Below, piece by piece: positions 1 through 12,347 of a stretch of DNA of 64,000 nt. The stretch is from Cubamyces lactineus (lineage: Eukaryota; Basidiomycota; Agaricomycetes; Polyporales; Polyporaceae), in assembly GCA_022376465.1 (NCBI GenBank), contig JACDTU010000012.1, positions 496,001 through 560,000 on the forward strand, written 5' to 3'. The notes below the pieces were generated by a model that saw nothing but the letters and a program-made list of their open reading frames with translations, was not told where the DNA came from and did no database searches. Each line of letters opens with the position of its first letter. Position 1 is the first letter of the stretch. The translations under genes were made by a program, and so were the position numbers.

Positions 1-3000
1 CCTCGTCATGGTCGACTACCCTGGAGAGCTCTCCCTCAAGCAGATCTATGGGACGTACAACCGCGCGCTCCTCAAGGTCGTCCCCAACCTCCGTGCCTAC
101 GCAGAGCCACTCACAGATGCGATGGTCACCCTCTACCTCGCCTCTCAGAAGAGGTTCACCACGGACGTACAGGCTCACTACGTCTACAGTCCTCGTGAGC
201 TTACCCGATGGGTCCGTGGTATCTATGAGGCAATCCGGCCTTTGGAGATTCTATCCGTTGAGGGTCTTGTCAGGGTTTGGGCCCATGAAGCTCTTCGTCT
301 ATTCCAAGATCGTCTTGTCACGGAGGAGGAGAAGCGATGGACGGATGAAGCCATCGACAACGCTGCGATGGAACATTTCCCCACCATCAATCGCGACGAG
401 GCACTCGGACGCCCCATCCTGTTCTCCAACTGGACGTCGAAGGACTACATCCCGGTTGACCGTGAGGTCCTCCGCGAATACACGAAGGCCCGTCTACGCG
501 TCTTCTACGAGGAGGAGTTGGATGTGCCTCTCGTGTTGTTCAACGACGTCTTGGATCACGTCCTTCGGATCGATCGTGTCTTCCGTCAAGTCCAAGGTCA
601 TCTGCTCCTCATCGGTGTCAGTGGTAGCGGCAAGGTGAGTATTATACCCATCTGCATACTGACCACACATCCCCATACTAACCGTTGTTGAAAGACGACA
701 TTATCGCGCTTCGTTGCTTGGATGAATGGCCTCAGCATCTTCCAGATCAAGGTTCACAACAAATACACTGGAGATGACTTCGACGAGGACCTAAGAACAG
801 TCCTCCGTCGCGCCGGATGCAAAGGCGAAAAGATCTGTTTCATCATGGACGAGTCCAACGTCCTAGATTCCGGTTTCCTGGAACGCATGAACACCCTCCT
901 GGCTAACGCCGAAGTTCCCGGTCTTTTCGAAGGAGACGAGCACTCTGCGCTCATGACGGCATGTAAGGAGGGTTCTCAGCGTGATGGTCTCATGTTGGAC
1001 TCGCACGAAGAGCTCTACCGTTGGTTCACTCAGCAAGTTGCCAAGAACCTGCACGTCGTCTTCACCATGAATCCTCCCGAGAACGGTCTTGCGTCCAGGG
1101 CCGCTACCTCCCCTGCATTGTTCAATCGTTGTGTTCTCGATTGGTTCGGTGACTGGTCAGATCAGGCATTCTACCAAGTGGGTATGGAATTCACCAGTAC
1201 GCTCGATCTGGATCTGCCGTCCTACAACCCTCCCGCTATGTTCCCCATCGCCTACCGCGATCTCTCCATGCCCCCGACCCACCGTGCTGCGGTTGTCAAT
1301 GCCTTGGTGCATGTCCACCAGTCCATGCACCAGATCAACCAACGTCTCAGTCGTCGCCAGGGCCGTTACAACTACGTCACCCCTCGACACTATCTGGATT
1401 TGTAAGTCCGTTTGTACTCTTTCAAACTACGTGAAGCTTATTCTTTACAGCATCAACCACTACGTGCGTCTGCATAACGAGAAGCGCGAGGAGCTCGAGG
1501 AGCAGCAGCGTCATTTGCATGTTGGTCTCGATAAGCTTCGGGAGACTGTGGAGCAGGTCGAGGAGCTGCGGAAAAGTCTCGCCATCAAGCGTAGCCAGCT
1601 CGAGGCAAAGAACGCCGAGGCGAACGAGAAATTGAAGCGCATGGTGGCGGATCAGCAGGAGGCAGAGCAGAAGAAAGCGGCGTCCATCGAGATCCAGGCG
1701 GCGCTCGTCGAGCAGGACAAGAACATCAAGCAGCGCCGGGAAATTGTCATGGCAGACCTCGCCGACGCCGAGCCGGCGGTCTTGGACGCTCAGGCTGCTG
1801 TCAGTAGTATCAAGCGTCAGCACCTCCAGGAAGTGCGTACTATGGCTAACCCGCCGGAGGCCGTCAAACTCGCTATGGAATCTGTCTGCACCCTCCTCGG
1901 CCACAAGATCGACAGCTGGCGTACGGTGCAAGGTATCATCCGTCGCGACGACTTCATCCAGCGCATCGTCAACTTCGACACCACGAATCAGATGACGAAG
2001 CCACTCCGTGACATTATGAAGCGCGACTTCCTCAGCCGACCCTCCTACAACTTCGAGACCGTACAGCGTGCGAGTAAGGCTTGTGGTCCTCTCGTGAAGT
2101 GGGTGATCGCACAAGTACGTTTCTCCGAGATTCTGGACAAGGTTGAGCCTCTTCGCAACGAGGTGCAGTCCCTCGAGGATCAAGCAGAGCAGACCAAGCA
2201 ACAGGCGCAGATGATGGTCACGATGATCGCCGAACTCGAGGCCAGTATCGAACGGTATAAGGAGGAATATGCTGGCCTCATCCGCGAGACCCAAGCAATC
2301 AAGACGGAGATGGAGCGCGTGGAGAGCAAGGTGGATCGCAGCATGAAACTCTTGGAGAGTTTGTCTTCAGAGAAGACGCGTTGGGAGGCTGGCAGTCGCA
2401 CCTTCGACACTGAGATGGGCACTATCGTCGGCGACGTCCTGCTGTCCGCTGCCTTCTTGGCCTATGCGGGTTTCTTCGACCAGCAGTACCGTGAGATGAT
2501 GTGGCAGGAGTGGTCTACTCACCTCTCGGAGGCCGGTGTTCAGTTCAAGGCCGAGCTTTCGCTTCCAGAGTACCTTTCGACCGCAGACGATCGTCTCAGC
2601 TGGCAGTCCAAGTCCCTTCCTTCCGACAATCTCTGTACCGAGAACGCCATCATGATCAAGCGGTACAGCCGTTACCCTCTCATCATCGATCCTACCGGAC
2701 AGGCCACCACATTCTTGCTGAACGAGTACAAGGACAAGAAGATCACCGTCACCAGCTTCCTCGACGAGGCATTCTTGAAGGTCTTGGAGAGCGCGTTGCG
2801 ATTCGGCAATACGTTGCTCATTCAGGACGTGGAGCATCTTGACCCCATTCTCAACCCGGTCCTGAACAGAGAGATCAGGCGTACAGGTGGTCGTGTCCTC
2901 ATCCGCCTGGGAAGCCAGGACATTGATTTCTCACCATCGTTCACCATGTTCCTGTCCACTCGCGACCCCTCCGTCGAGTTTTCACCTGATATCTGCAGTC

Positions 3001-6000
3001 GGGTCACGTTCGTCAACTTCACCATGACGCGGAGCAGTCTGCAGAGCCAGTCACTCGACCAGGTCCTGAAGGTCGAACGGCCTGATACGGAGCGCAAGCG
3101 TACAGATCTCATGAAGATGCAGGGCGAGTTCCGTCTCCGTCTGCGGACACTGGAGAAGCTCTTGTTGCAGGCACTCAACGAATCCTCCGGCAACATTTTG
3201 GACGACGACAAGGTTATCGACACCTTGGAGACGCTGAAGCGCGAGGCGGCGGAGATCACCCGCAAGGTAGAGGAGACCGATCTCGTCATGAAGGAGGTCG
3301 AGGAGGTCACCGCGGAGTACCTACCGATCGCGCAGGCATGCAGCGCCGTCTTCTTCATTCTGGAGCAACTCAACCTCGTCAACCATTTCTACCAGTTCTC
3401 CCTGCGCTTCTTCCTCGACATCTTCGACTACATTCTCCACCACAACCCTAACTTGCGCAACGTTACTGACTATGCTCGGCGGAGAGAGATCCTCATGAAC
3501 GATCTCTTCGTCGTCGTATACAAGAGGACATCGCGCGCTTTGCTGCACCGTGACCATGTCATGCTCGCGGTCCTGCTCGCGCAAGTCAAGCTTCGCGGCA
3601 TAGAGGAAATAGGTGACGAATTGGAGTTCTTCCTGGAAAGCGGTGATGGCGCCGTTTCTGCGAACACCGAGTCCTTGCAGACCACCATCTTGACTCCTGA
3701 TCAAGCTCAGCGCCTCGTTACCTTCGCCAAACATCCTATGTTCAAGCCCGTGCTATCGCACCTCACAGAGCACGAAGATGCATGGATTCCCTTCTTGGAG
3801 TCGAGCAGCCCAGAAGGTGCAGTTCCTCAGCCTTGGGACCCGAGCACTCGTAAGTTATATGCGCTGCGATTCCAAGGTGATCTGCTCATAACAATTTATC
3901 AGCTGCCGTCGAGGCTGTCCGCAACATGATCGTAATCAAGTGCTTGCGTCCCGACCGCATCCTGCAGGCCACCGCAGCCTTCGTCAAGACTGTCTTCCAG
4001 ACCGATCTTGCGGCCGTCTCTGCATACGAGCTTGGAGCAATGGTCACGGATGAAGTTCAGCCTGCTACACCACTGGCACTCGTTTCCGTTCCCGGGTATG
4101 ATGCCAGTTACCGGGTGGAGAACCTCGTACAGAACACCGGCTCTCGCTGCACGTCTGTCGCTATGGGCTCTCAAGAGGGTTTCACCCTCGCAGACCAAGC
4201 GGTCGCTATGGCTGCCAGACAGGGCTCCTGGGTGCTGCTCAAAAACGTGCACCTCGCGCCGTCTTGGCTTGGACAGTTGGAGAAGAAGCTGCAGACCCTT
4301 ACTCCTCATCGGAACTTCCGCCTGTTCCTCACGATGGAGGCGAACCCAAGCATTCCCGTCAACATCCTCCGGCAGTCTCGTATCCTCATGAACGAGCCTC
4401 CTCCGGGTATCAAGGCCAACTTGTCGGACTCGCTGCGCAGCATCGCGACCGCTCGTCTTACTCAGGGCCCCGCGGAGAAGGCACGCCTATACTTCTTGCT
4501 CGCTTGGTTCCACGCCGTGGTGCAGGAGCGTCTGCGCTACGTACCGCTCGGCTGGAGCAAGACGTACGACTTCAACGATTCGGATATGGCCGCCGCGTTC
4601 AACACTATCGATACCTGGCTCAACAGTGTCGCAAAGGGTCGCGCCAATGTCGACCCCGCGGCCATTCCTTGGGACGCCATCCGCACCCTTATCAAACAGT
4701 CCGTGTATGGTGGTCGCGTTGACAGCGACTTCGACCAGAAGATCATTGACGCCTTCGTCGATGGCTTGTTCACTCCTGCTGCGTACAACGTTGACTTTGA
4801 TCTCGTTCCGAGCGTCACAGGCTCGCAAATGCTCACGGTTCCCGATGGAACGAAGCTGGACCACTTCTTGTCCTGGGTACAGCAGCTTCCAGAGCGCGAG
4901 CCTCCGTCGTGGCTCAGCCTGCCCCCTACTGCTGAGCGCGTCATCGCCATCGCACAAGGTACGTTCGTATGCTGTTCGTGTACCAGTACCTGTCTGATCC
5001 TGTAATCCTGTAGGAAACGAGCTGCTTAGCAAGCTCCGTAAGATGCGCATGCTCGCTGATGATGACGACGAGGCCACGCCCAGCGCTGGCCCTTCGCAAG
5101 GCCAAGCCTCTCAGCAGCCCGCGTGGATGCGAAACTTGCACGAGCGCTGCCGCGAGTGGCTCCAGCAGCTCCCTGCAGTTAGTCCCTGCCTCGCTATTAA
5201 TCTCTGTGTATATGCTGACCGACTTCCCACAGAACTTCCACACCCTGCAAAAACATAGCGCTGAACACCAAGATCCGCTGTATCGCCTGTTCTTCCGTGA
5301 GGGCAGCATCGGCAGCAAGCTGCTCGTTCAAGTCCGCAAAGACTTGGCCGACGTCGTCAAGGTCTGCCAGGGCGAACTCAAGCAGACGAACCATCTTCGT
5401 ACCCTCATGTCGTCCCTCACCAAGGGTGCGTTTCTTTGAATTTCGATTGCCCTGTTATCAGACTCAAAGCCTCTCTTCTAGGCACTATCCCGACTCACTG
5501 GCGTCGTTACAAAGTGCACAAAGCCATGGGCGTCTCAGAGTGGATTTCCAATTTCGCACGTCGTCTGGGGCAGCTCGACCAGATCGCTAGCTTGGACAAC
5601 CTGAACAATGTCGAGGTCTGGCTGGGTGGCCTATTCTTCCCTGAGGCGTACATCACCGCTACTCGTCAGGCCGTCGCTCATCGTAAGAGGTGGAGTCTCG
5701 AGACTCTGCGCCTGCAGTTGGACATCGAGAAGGTGAACGATCCCGGCGCCTTCATCGTTGATGGTACGTTCTGCTCTCTATGCGTTCACCTAAGCAGGCA
5801 AACATGCTCATGCTCATTCGTTCGTAGGTCTTGTTCTGGAAGGCGCTTCTTGGACCACTGACAAGCTCGTCCTCAACGAAGGCGAGACTGTGCGCCTTGG
5901 GCCTTCACAGATCCGTTGGGTGCAATCCGAGGAGATTGTTCCGAACACGGTCAACCTGCCGGTGTACCTCAACGGTGACCGCAACGATGTCATGTTCACT

Positions 6001-6084
6001 GTTGACTTGCCGTTCGACACCGCCGCAGGGGCATTGGTGGCGACCCGCGCTGTTTGCTTGACCGCTGGCGGTTCAGTTGGGTAG
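1..6084 (+). CDS. Cytoplasmic dynein heavy chain, 3' part (5' end outside window)
   Basis: Motor subunit of cytoplasmic dynein, which drives minus-end transport along microtubules. The window begins mid-gene; codons start at base 2. Exons by phase: 1-634, 695-1401, 1451-3849, 3903-4958, 5014-5177, 5233-5425, 5482-5763, 5828-6084, giving about 1,896 C-terminal residues. Visible in order: AAA4 with P-loop GVSGSGKTT split by the first intron and Walker [10 protein letters not shown]; the stalk coiled coil from about 1470 with the microtubule-binding domain near 1850-2110 and the return coil to about 2390; AAA5 (about 2640-3060); a helical linker; AAA6 with [11 protein letters not shown] (about 4220-4250); and the C-terminal domain ending near [12 protein letters not shown]. 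The residues match cytoplasmic rather than axonemal dynein, as expected for a non-flagellate fungus. No break is seen in the reading frame. Confidence 0.96.
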
Positions 6085-6386
6085 ACTGTTGGATAGATCT
6101 GGAGCTCTTGTTGATACGCATACCCACGCATACGCATACCGCATACGATACCTTCCTTTCGCACTATGTCTGTTAATGTCGTAATGACCCTCACGAATGA
6201 ACTTGATTTCTCCCTGCGGATGGTTAAATTTCGGCTATTTCGTCGACATGCGTTCGATAGGGTATATGGGCGCTGCAGGCGGCATGCCTGCGCTTCTGGC
6301 TGTCATGGGTGTTCGAGTCATGTCGAGGAGGCCAAGTACATACATGAAGCGCGCGGGAAGGAGCGTGAACTGATCCCGCAATTGCA
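6085..6386. other. Intergenic between dynein and homoserine kinase
   Basis: About 300 bp holding the dynein 3' untranslated region and the promoter of the next gene on the same strand. A CATACGCATAC-type short repeat lies near 6120-6145. No further gene is seen. Confidence 0.6.
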
Positions 6387-7562
6387 ATGCGTTCTTTCAC
6401 CATCCGCGTCCCCGCGACCTCTGCCAACATCGGCCCTGGCTTCGACGTCGTCGGCCTCTCGCTTTCTCTCCATCTTACCCTCACTGTCACCGTCACCCCT
6501 CCCGATAATGCATCTCCCGCACGCTCACCAAAGATAACCTACTCCGGCGAGGGCGCAGACGAAGTACCTCTCGACGCATACAAAAACTTGACCACGCGCG
6601 TCGCCCTCTATGTTCTGCGCTGCCATGGCATTACCACGTTCCCCACCAACTTAACCATCCATTGTGACAATGAGATCCCCTTCGGACGCGGATTGGGCTC
6701 CTCAGGGGCTGCGGTCATCGCCGGCGTACTGCTGGGCAACGAACTCGGAGAACTCAATCTACCAGTTGAGCGATTGTTGGATTTCGCTCTCATGGTCGAA
6801 CGCCATCCGGACAACGTTACTGCTGCTCTGGTTGGGGGGTTCGTTGGGTCGTATCTACGTGAGCTCGACCAGGCCGCGACGGAGGCTGCGAGCGTGCCTC
6901 TTAGCGAGGTTCTCCCCGAATACCCTCCGGACGCGGGCGAGGATTGGGGTCTGAACCCTCCGCAGCCCCCGCTCGGGATTGGCCACTTCGTCCGGTTCGG
7001 CTGGTCGGATAGCATCAAGGCACTCGCGATCATCCCTCGATTTGAGCTGAGTACTGCGAAGGCGCGTGGGGTGCTGCCGCAGGAGTACTCGCGAAAAGAT
7101 CTGGTGCGTTCTTTCTTGTCCTGTGCATCGACGATCTGTGCTGATACGTTCCCTGTCAAGGTCTTCAATCTCCAAAGACTTGCCGTGTTGACGACCGCGC
7201 TTGCGCAGAACCCCCCTGACCCGGAGCTCATCTACGAAGCAATGAAGGATCGCGTCCATCAACCATACAGGAAGACCCTCGTATGCTTGACATTTTTCCC
7301 ATTCATGGAACAGCTGCTGAATTCACCTCATTTGTCCTAGATACCCGGGCTCCCCGAGGTGACATCGAACATTACTCCTTCCACCCATCCTGGTCTTCTT
7401 GGGATCTGTTTGTCAGGCGCAGGGCCCACGATCCTTGCGCTTGCTACGGGCGGGTTCGAGGCGATCGCAGAGGACGCGCGTGCTATCTTCAAGACGCACG
7501 GCATCGAGGTGGATTGGAAGGTCCTCGAGATCGCTGGCGGCAGCGCTGTACACAAGACATGA
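6387..7562 (+). CDS. THR1: Homoserine kinase (threonine biosynthesis)
   Basis: Phosphorylates L-homoserine with ATP, the step before threonine synthase in the aspartate-family pathway; cytosolic GHMP kinase. Exons 6387-7103, 7161-7280 and 7341-7562 give 352 residues, close to the usual fungal length. Visible motifs are the N-terminal PATSANIGPGFDVVGL, the ATP-binding loop FGRGLGSSGAAV and the C-terminal LSGAGPTILAL. The first intron (7104-7160, 57 bp, phase 0) contains no stop and is easy to miss; removing it restores the family junction KDL-VFNLQRLAVL. The second intron (7281-7340) restores RKTL-IPGLPEV. The ATG at 6387 sits directly before the conserved N terminus. Confidence 0.95.
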
Positions 7563-7970
7563 ACCCCTAGATGTATCCATAAACATTCCTCCTCATCTCA
7601 CGATGGTTATTCGTAACCACCCTATGGGTCGGCTTTGAAGGAAAAAACGCATATACGGTGGTGTTGTGTCTGTCGCCAACCGGTCGTGGTCGGTATGACC
7701 AAATCAGGACCAATCGAGCCCGACTCAGCGCCATCTTGGTGAGTGACAATCGACTTGCTTATAACAGCGTAATGTACTATGGATACATGGGCAGGAATCT
7801 AGAGTAATGACAGAGCAATCCTGCAGCGCTTCGGATGATCCACACCCTCAATAAATACGCCAGCACCAATACCATAAGGGAACGAGACCGTCGTATGCTT
7901 AAGCGACGGTGAAGCTGTTGACGGTAAAGAATTAGCGCAATGACACTTGTTGACTGACAATGATGACTCA
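7563..7970. other. Convergent intergenic region
   Basis: About 400 bp between the 3' ends of homoserine kinase and the secreted protein on the other strand. Only untranslated and terminator sequence is expected; no gene is seen. Confidence 0.6.
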
Positions 7971-9341
7971 CTAAATCATGTCGTCGAGAGCGCCGTGCTG
8001 AGCGACCGCGACGAGCGCAGGCTGGTGGTTCGCAGCAGTGTTGATCGAGGCGAGACGGTAAGCACCAGCAGGGAGACCGCCGCCGACCTCGACGCTAAGG
8101 ACACCGCCGACAGCCACGTCGTTAAGACCCTTGAAGAAGACGAAGTCGTTGAGGGGGTCAGTGGGCGTGGTCTGGTCGATCGCGGTGAGCGGGTCGATGA
8201 CGACGTGGGAGTGGCCCTGGATGTCGCCCTGCGCGTTCACGACCTGGGGCGCGGCGAAGTAGTTCTCGTTCGCGTTCGTGAAGTGGCCCGTCTCGAGGTG
8301 CTGGATCGCCATCTTGATCGTGAAGTTCTGGTTCGCGGGGACCGTGCCGCCGTTCGTGGGGAAGATGAACTTGGACGAGGGCATGTTGGCGACCGACGCG
8401 ATGACGCCCATCGGCGCGGGGTTGCACGAGCCCGCCTTGATCTGCTGGCCGTTCGTGATCGGCTTCTGCACGGTCGCGCAGAAGTTGATGAAGTTGTTCG
8501 AGGACGTCAGCGACGGCACCTGGCCCGCGGTCGGCTGGTCCTGCCCGTCGTTCTCGAAGCCGGTCGCGATGACTGACTGCACGAGGGTGAGCGACGACTG
8601 GGGGTCGTTGCCACCAGCGGCGGCACCGCCCGCAGCGTTGTCGCCCGCGGCGCTTGAGCTAGCGGCCGGCTGCATGAAGATGTGTGAGTACTAGCAGACC
8701 TTGTATGTGATTGTTTGAGCTTACAGGTGCAGCAGAAGATGCTGTAGCAGCGACAGAGGTCGCTGCAACGCTCGATGCGGCTGCAGAGGACGGAGCAACG
8801 CTTGACGCAGCCGCCGAGGACGGGGCTGCACTGGTGGCACCGCTGCTAGCGGCGGCAGCACCACCGGCCCCGGCGTTGTTAGATGCGGCGGTCGCGCCAG
8901 TCGCAGCGATACGCGCGTCCCGGTCAGCAGCGGTTGTGCAGGCAATGCTGGTTCCGGGGGAGTTGACCAGAGGGAGCGCAGCGCAACTAGAAAGGCAATC
9001 CGTCAGCGGGGGACGCCGAGCTTGCGTTATGATACTTACACCAGGCCGCCTGCGCAGTTCGTGGTGACGAACTTGCCGTTCACGCACTGGGCGAAGGCGG
9101 TGCCAATGCAGGCATCCTCGCCCGTTGAGCAAGGGGAGTTTGCGTTGAGGGTAGCAAACTTTTGGCTGTGGGTGTACAAAGACAGGGCTAAGTATGGAAC
9201 AAAGAGAGAAGCGTGAGAAGCTCACTTGAGCGCGATGGCGTCCTTGCCGTTTTGGAGAGTGAAGGAGGCGCGCCTGTAGAAACTCGGGCTGGCGGACGCG
9301 GCCAGGGCGAGGGCGAGGGAGACGAACACAGAGTACTTCAT
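7971..9341 (-). CDS. Secreted protein with Cys-rich module, Ser/Ala linker and conserved C-terminal domain; function unknown
   Basis: Minus-strand exons 9226-9341, 9040-9165, 8725-8986 and 7971-8669 give 400 residues. A signal peptide (MKYSVFVSLALALAASAS) is followed by a small Cys-rich module with SPCSTGEDACIGTAFAQC and NCAGGLVCAALPLVNSPG, then a Ser/Ala-rich low-complexity linker with two near-identical PSSAAASSVA units, then a domain of about 220 residues containing NNFINFCATV, GSCNPAPMG and GHSHVVIDPL. I recall this architecture from secreted proteins of many mushroom-forming fungi, but it has no assigned reaction that I can defend. The Cys-rich part may bind carbohydrate, which is inference. 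Intron phases are consistent throughout. Confidence 0.85.
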
Positions 9342-9525
9342 GACGACGGTCGTAAGGGTATGGGGCGATCTACGCTGGAGGCGAGGGAGGGTGGATATCG
9401 AGAAGCGGACACCGGGTCGCTGTATAAGCTAAGTCGACGGACTCAGAACACGATCCCAGATCGCTTTAAAGAAGAGAGCGTTAGGGAGAAGAGCTGAATG
9501 GGGGACTGAGGCCTGCGAGCCTCGA

Positions 9526-9533
9526 TTTATATA
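9526..9533 (-). promoter_or_regulatory. TATA-like box of the secreted-protein gene
   Basis: On the minus strand the sequence reads TATATAAA, about 190 bp upstream of the ATG at 9341. This is a candidate core promoter element only. Confidence 0.35.
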
Positions 9534-12283
9534 CTATTCGAGATCATCACGGGGTGTTTGTACGCCTTGGGATACCATTGCGGTAGACAATGACTCTGCC
9601 TCTGCGTCGGCGTCAGTACGAGGAGCCAATTGGAGTGAATACAAAGAGACTGTGCATACGGCTCCCATACGGGCGAAATACATTTCTCAGGAGCGTATGA
9701 GGCTGCTGAGCTACCATCGAGGATACGATGCGACTGCAGAACGGGTTGTTCCGCCGAGGACGAGTGCCGCAGGTGGCGGTGCGCAACAATTTCCAAATCG
9801 AGATCGTTGGGATGCGCTGCGTCGATGCTGATGTTCTCTCGCTCATCCCACCACGTCCCCTCCGAGGCTGGGGCTCTATTACATCGTCGGATCGTCGGCT
9901 ATGGCTCCGAAAGCAGGGGAAACATTAACGCGTAAGTATCGATACCAAATGCTTTTCCTCAACGCCCGGCGTGTTCCAGGATGCTCCGTGCTACGTTCGC
10001 AGAACTTCAAGATTCAAGTTGCGTCGTTGCGAGCTTTTGTGAAACATTGACTTAACCTGCCTGAGGGAAAAAGTTGCATCTTTATCTATTGTATGTTGCT
10101 AATGCTCGACTGATCCTGTCGGGAGACTGACAATGCGTCTGCGGAGAAGTTCGTAGTTCGTCGCGCCCGCTGTCAAGCCCGAGCTTCCCGCCCATGCGGC
10201 CATCACGATCCTGCACGTCGGGCCGTGTGTGCCTCACAAGACGTTGGCGAGCTCCTTGAATGCATCTGTTTCAGCCAACCAGAAGCGCATGATACTCCGT
10301 GAATCAAGATGGTCCCCTCCTTAGACGCTCTGGGCTGTAATACTCATCTGTTCAGAACAACGCCAGGAATAGTGCCGTAGCGGCATACACCGCTCATCTC
10401 AGTGTCGGGCAACCGCTACTAGGGAAACTCTTGGAGAGCCTATCAATGTTCAAGTAGCCGGTGTTCTGGGCCGTCAACGTATCACCAATCATATCCCATG
10501 CTCTGTAGGTATGTCTCTCAGACTGCCAATGAACTCGCTTGTAATACGCGTGCGTCGCATTCGAATACTCACTCATCCAGCTAGATTCAAGCCTCCCGTG
10601 ATGGTGATGGCACCCCAAGAGACCCTGTACTCGGATTCTGCACCTGAAGTTGTGTTTCGCGAAGGATAGGACTCACTGAAGCTGTTGAACCATCCTCGTA
10701 GGTTGGGTTGATCTTTCTCTCTTCCAGTGTCCTCTCGGACACGTACCGATAACATCGCGGTCTGTTGCAATTCACAGCCAAGCGCGGCCACATCACGGTA
10801 ACCGATATTCTGTACCAATTCACGGATCCTTCGTGACCTGCTGATCACAGTTGGGATGCACCTGGGTTACTGCCCTCTGCTAGAGAGGCTATGAATGGAC
10901 CACTCGTGCCTGAGAAGAAGACGTGGAGTAGGGGTCAGAACTAGCCATACTACTCCCCATGGGCTTCTTGATGATGGCGAACGCCATGCACCGTGTGGCA
11001 CAAGAGCATGGCTCATTGCTCTGCCGACCTGGGTTTGAATGTTATGCACGTCTTCCATCTCGCCGCAATGTACGTTTAACGGCATCCGGTGGGATGCCAT
11101 CTGTCAGCGTAGGTAAGAGGAACATATTGACTCACTGAATGGGCCCGTAGATGCAATCTATCATGCTGTATAGATCATGTGCCGCCTATCAGGACTTGGT
11201 CGCTCACTGCGGTCCTGAATCCGGCCACTCTGAACGCGGTACGTGCCACATACGCATACTCAAGTACCTCTCGGCTCAACCGCTTTAAGCAAACCCAGTT
11301 AGGATCCCACGATCTGTCTCGAGTCGAACTACTGCCATTCACGAGGTCTGCTATAAATTCCACTCAACGTTATCGACTCGGAGGGCTATCGCCACAGCTC
11401 AGCGCACGCATACATCATGGTGCCCATTTTCCTGTATATGGACACATATGATCTCACAGGCTGCGGCCGCCCGTGGCTGGTGAGCGATTCGCCACAGCAC
11501 CTAAGTGATGGATCGTCTATCACCTATCGCTCGCCCATGGTTGCAGCTGCGTAATCGCTCCGCTCATAGGCCGGCGGCGTCTTCATCAGGACTCGACTGC
11601 GGGAGGTATGATCGCACTCTCCATGGCGACATCTTTCGTTTGCGGTCGTCCTCTCAGGACGGCCTTGCCAGAGACTGCTCTCGCTGCGGGCTCGGTCCTG
11701 TGTTGGTTGGCATCAACCCGCAATACCACAATGGTTCGGAGAAAGCTCGAAGGACGGACCTTCTACTATCGGAGCCGCTTTTCACGACTCAGAATCCGAC
11801 CACTGGGCCGCCCTCGGGAGCTAGGCGTGCGGCTCGCCAAAATGCCGTATGCGGTCGCCACAAGGCGTTCGGGCAGCATCAAACCTACCGTCGAGCACTA
11901 CAGCGGAGCCGGTGCATATCCTATGGGATATTGTAGGACAGGGACAGCCTGTGGGTTCACTGCAACTCCAAACCTCTGCTCGGTAAGTCTCCCGCATTTC
12001 AGCCGAGGCCGGGTATTGTATCTGACAGTGTGACACTGTCAAATACGGTGTAGTGCGATACCCGTGGTAGGATATAAGTCGGTCCCTCTGAGCGCATTGC
12101 TGAAACTTCCACTCACAGATTTGTCGATGCCATGGGGCCAGAAAGTCGTTCGACTGCCACGCCCAGTACGATACGCTTGCCTCCAGTAACCGCTGCTGAT
12201 TCACGCATCCGGCCCTGACCGTCTTGGTCTCCTCTTGCTTCATGACAGCCACAAGCGCATCGTGCTATTGCATAAGTTCTCCG
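9534..12283. other. Gene-poor stretch upstream of the methyltransferase array
   Basis: About 2.7 kb with only short, overlapping open frames on both strands and no recognisable domain. I saw no spliceable chain of exons, terminal repeat or RNA gene. It looks like neutral or decayed sequence. Confidence 0.5.
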
Positions 12284-12290
12284 TATAAAT
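12284..12290 (+). promoter_or_regulatory. TATA box of methyltransferase copy 1
   Basis: TATAAAT about 64 bp before the ATG at 12348. Copies 2, 3 and 5 have a TATA element at a similar distance. Confidence 0.45.
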
Positions 12291-12347
12291 GCAGCCAAGT
12301 AGGAAGGTCAATTGTCGTAAGGTACCCCACCGGCTCTTTCAGCAGAC

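Noticed and set aside
1089..1401. Alternative dynein start and reading frame at 1089
   Set aside because: The frame before 1402 is a shadow of the true AAA4 exon; the intron at 1402-1450 explains why it fuses to the real stalk frame.
6290..6330. tRNA-like GTTCGAGTC segment, and similar ones near 55100 and 63613
   Set aside because: No acceptor stem, D-arm or anticodon arm could be folded around these short matches.
11505..12252. Overlapping open frames between 11.5 and 12.3 kb as genes
   Set aside because: No domain, start context or splice chain; the frames overlap on both strands, as expected of non-coding GC-rich sequence.
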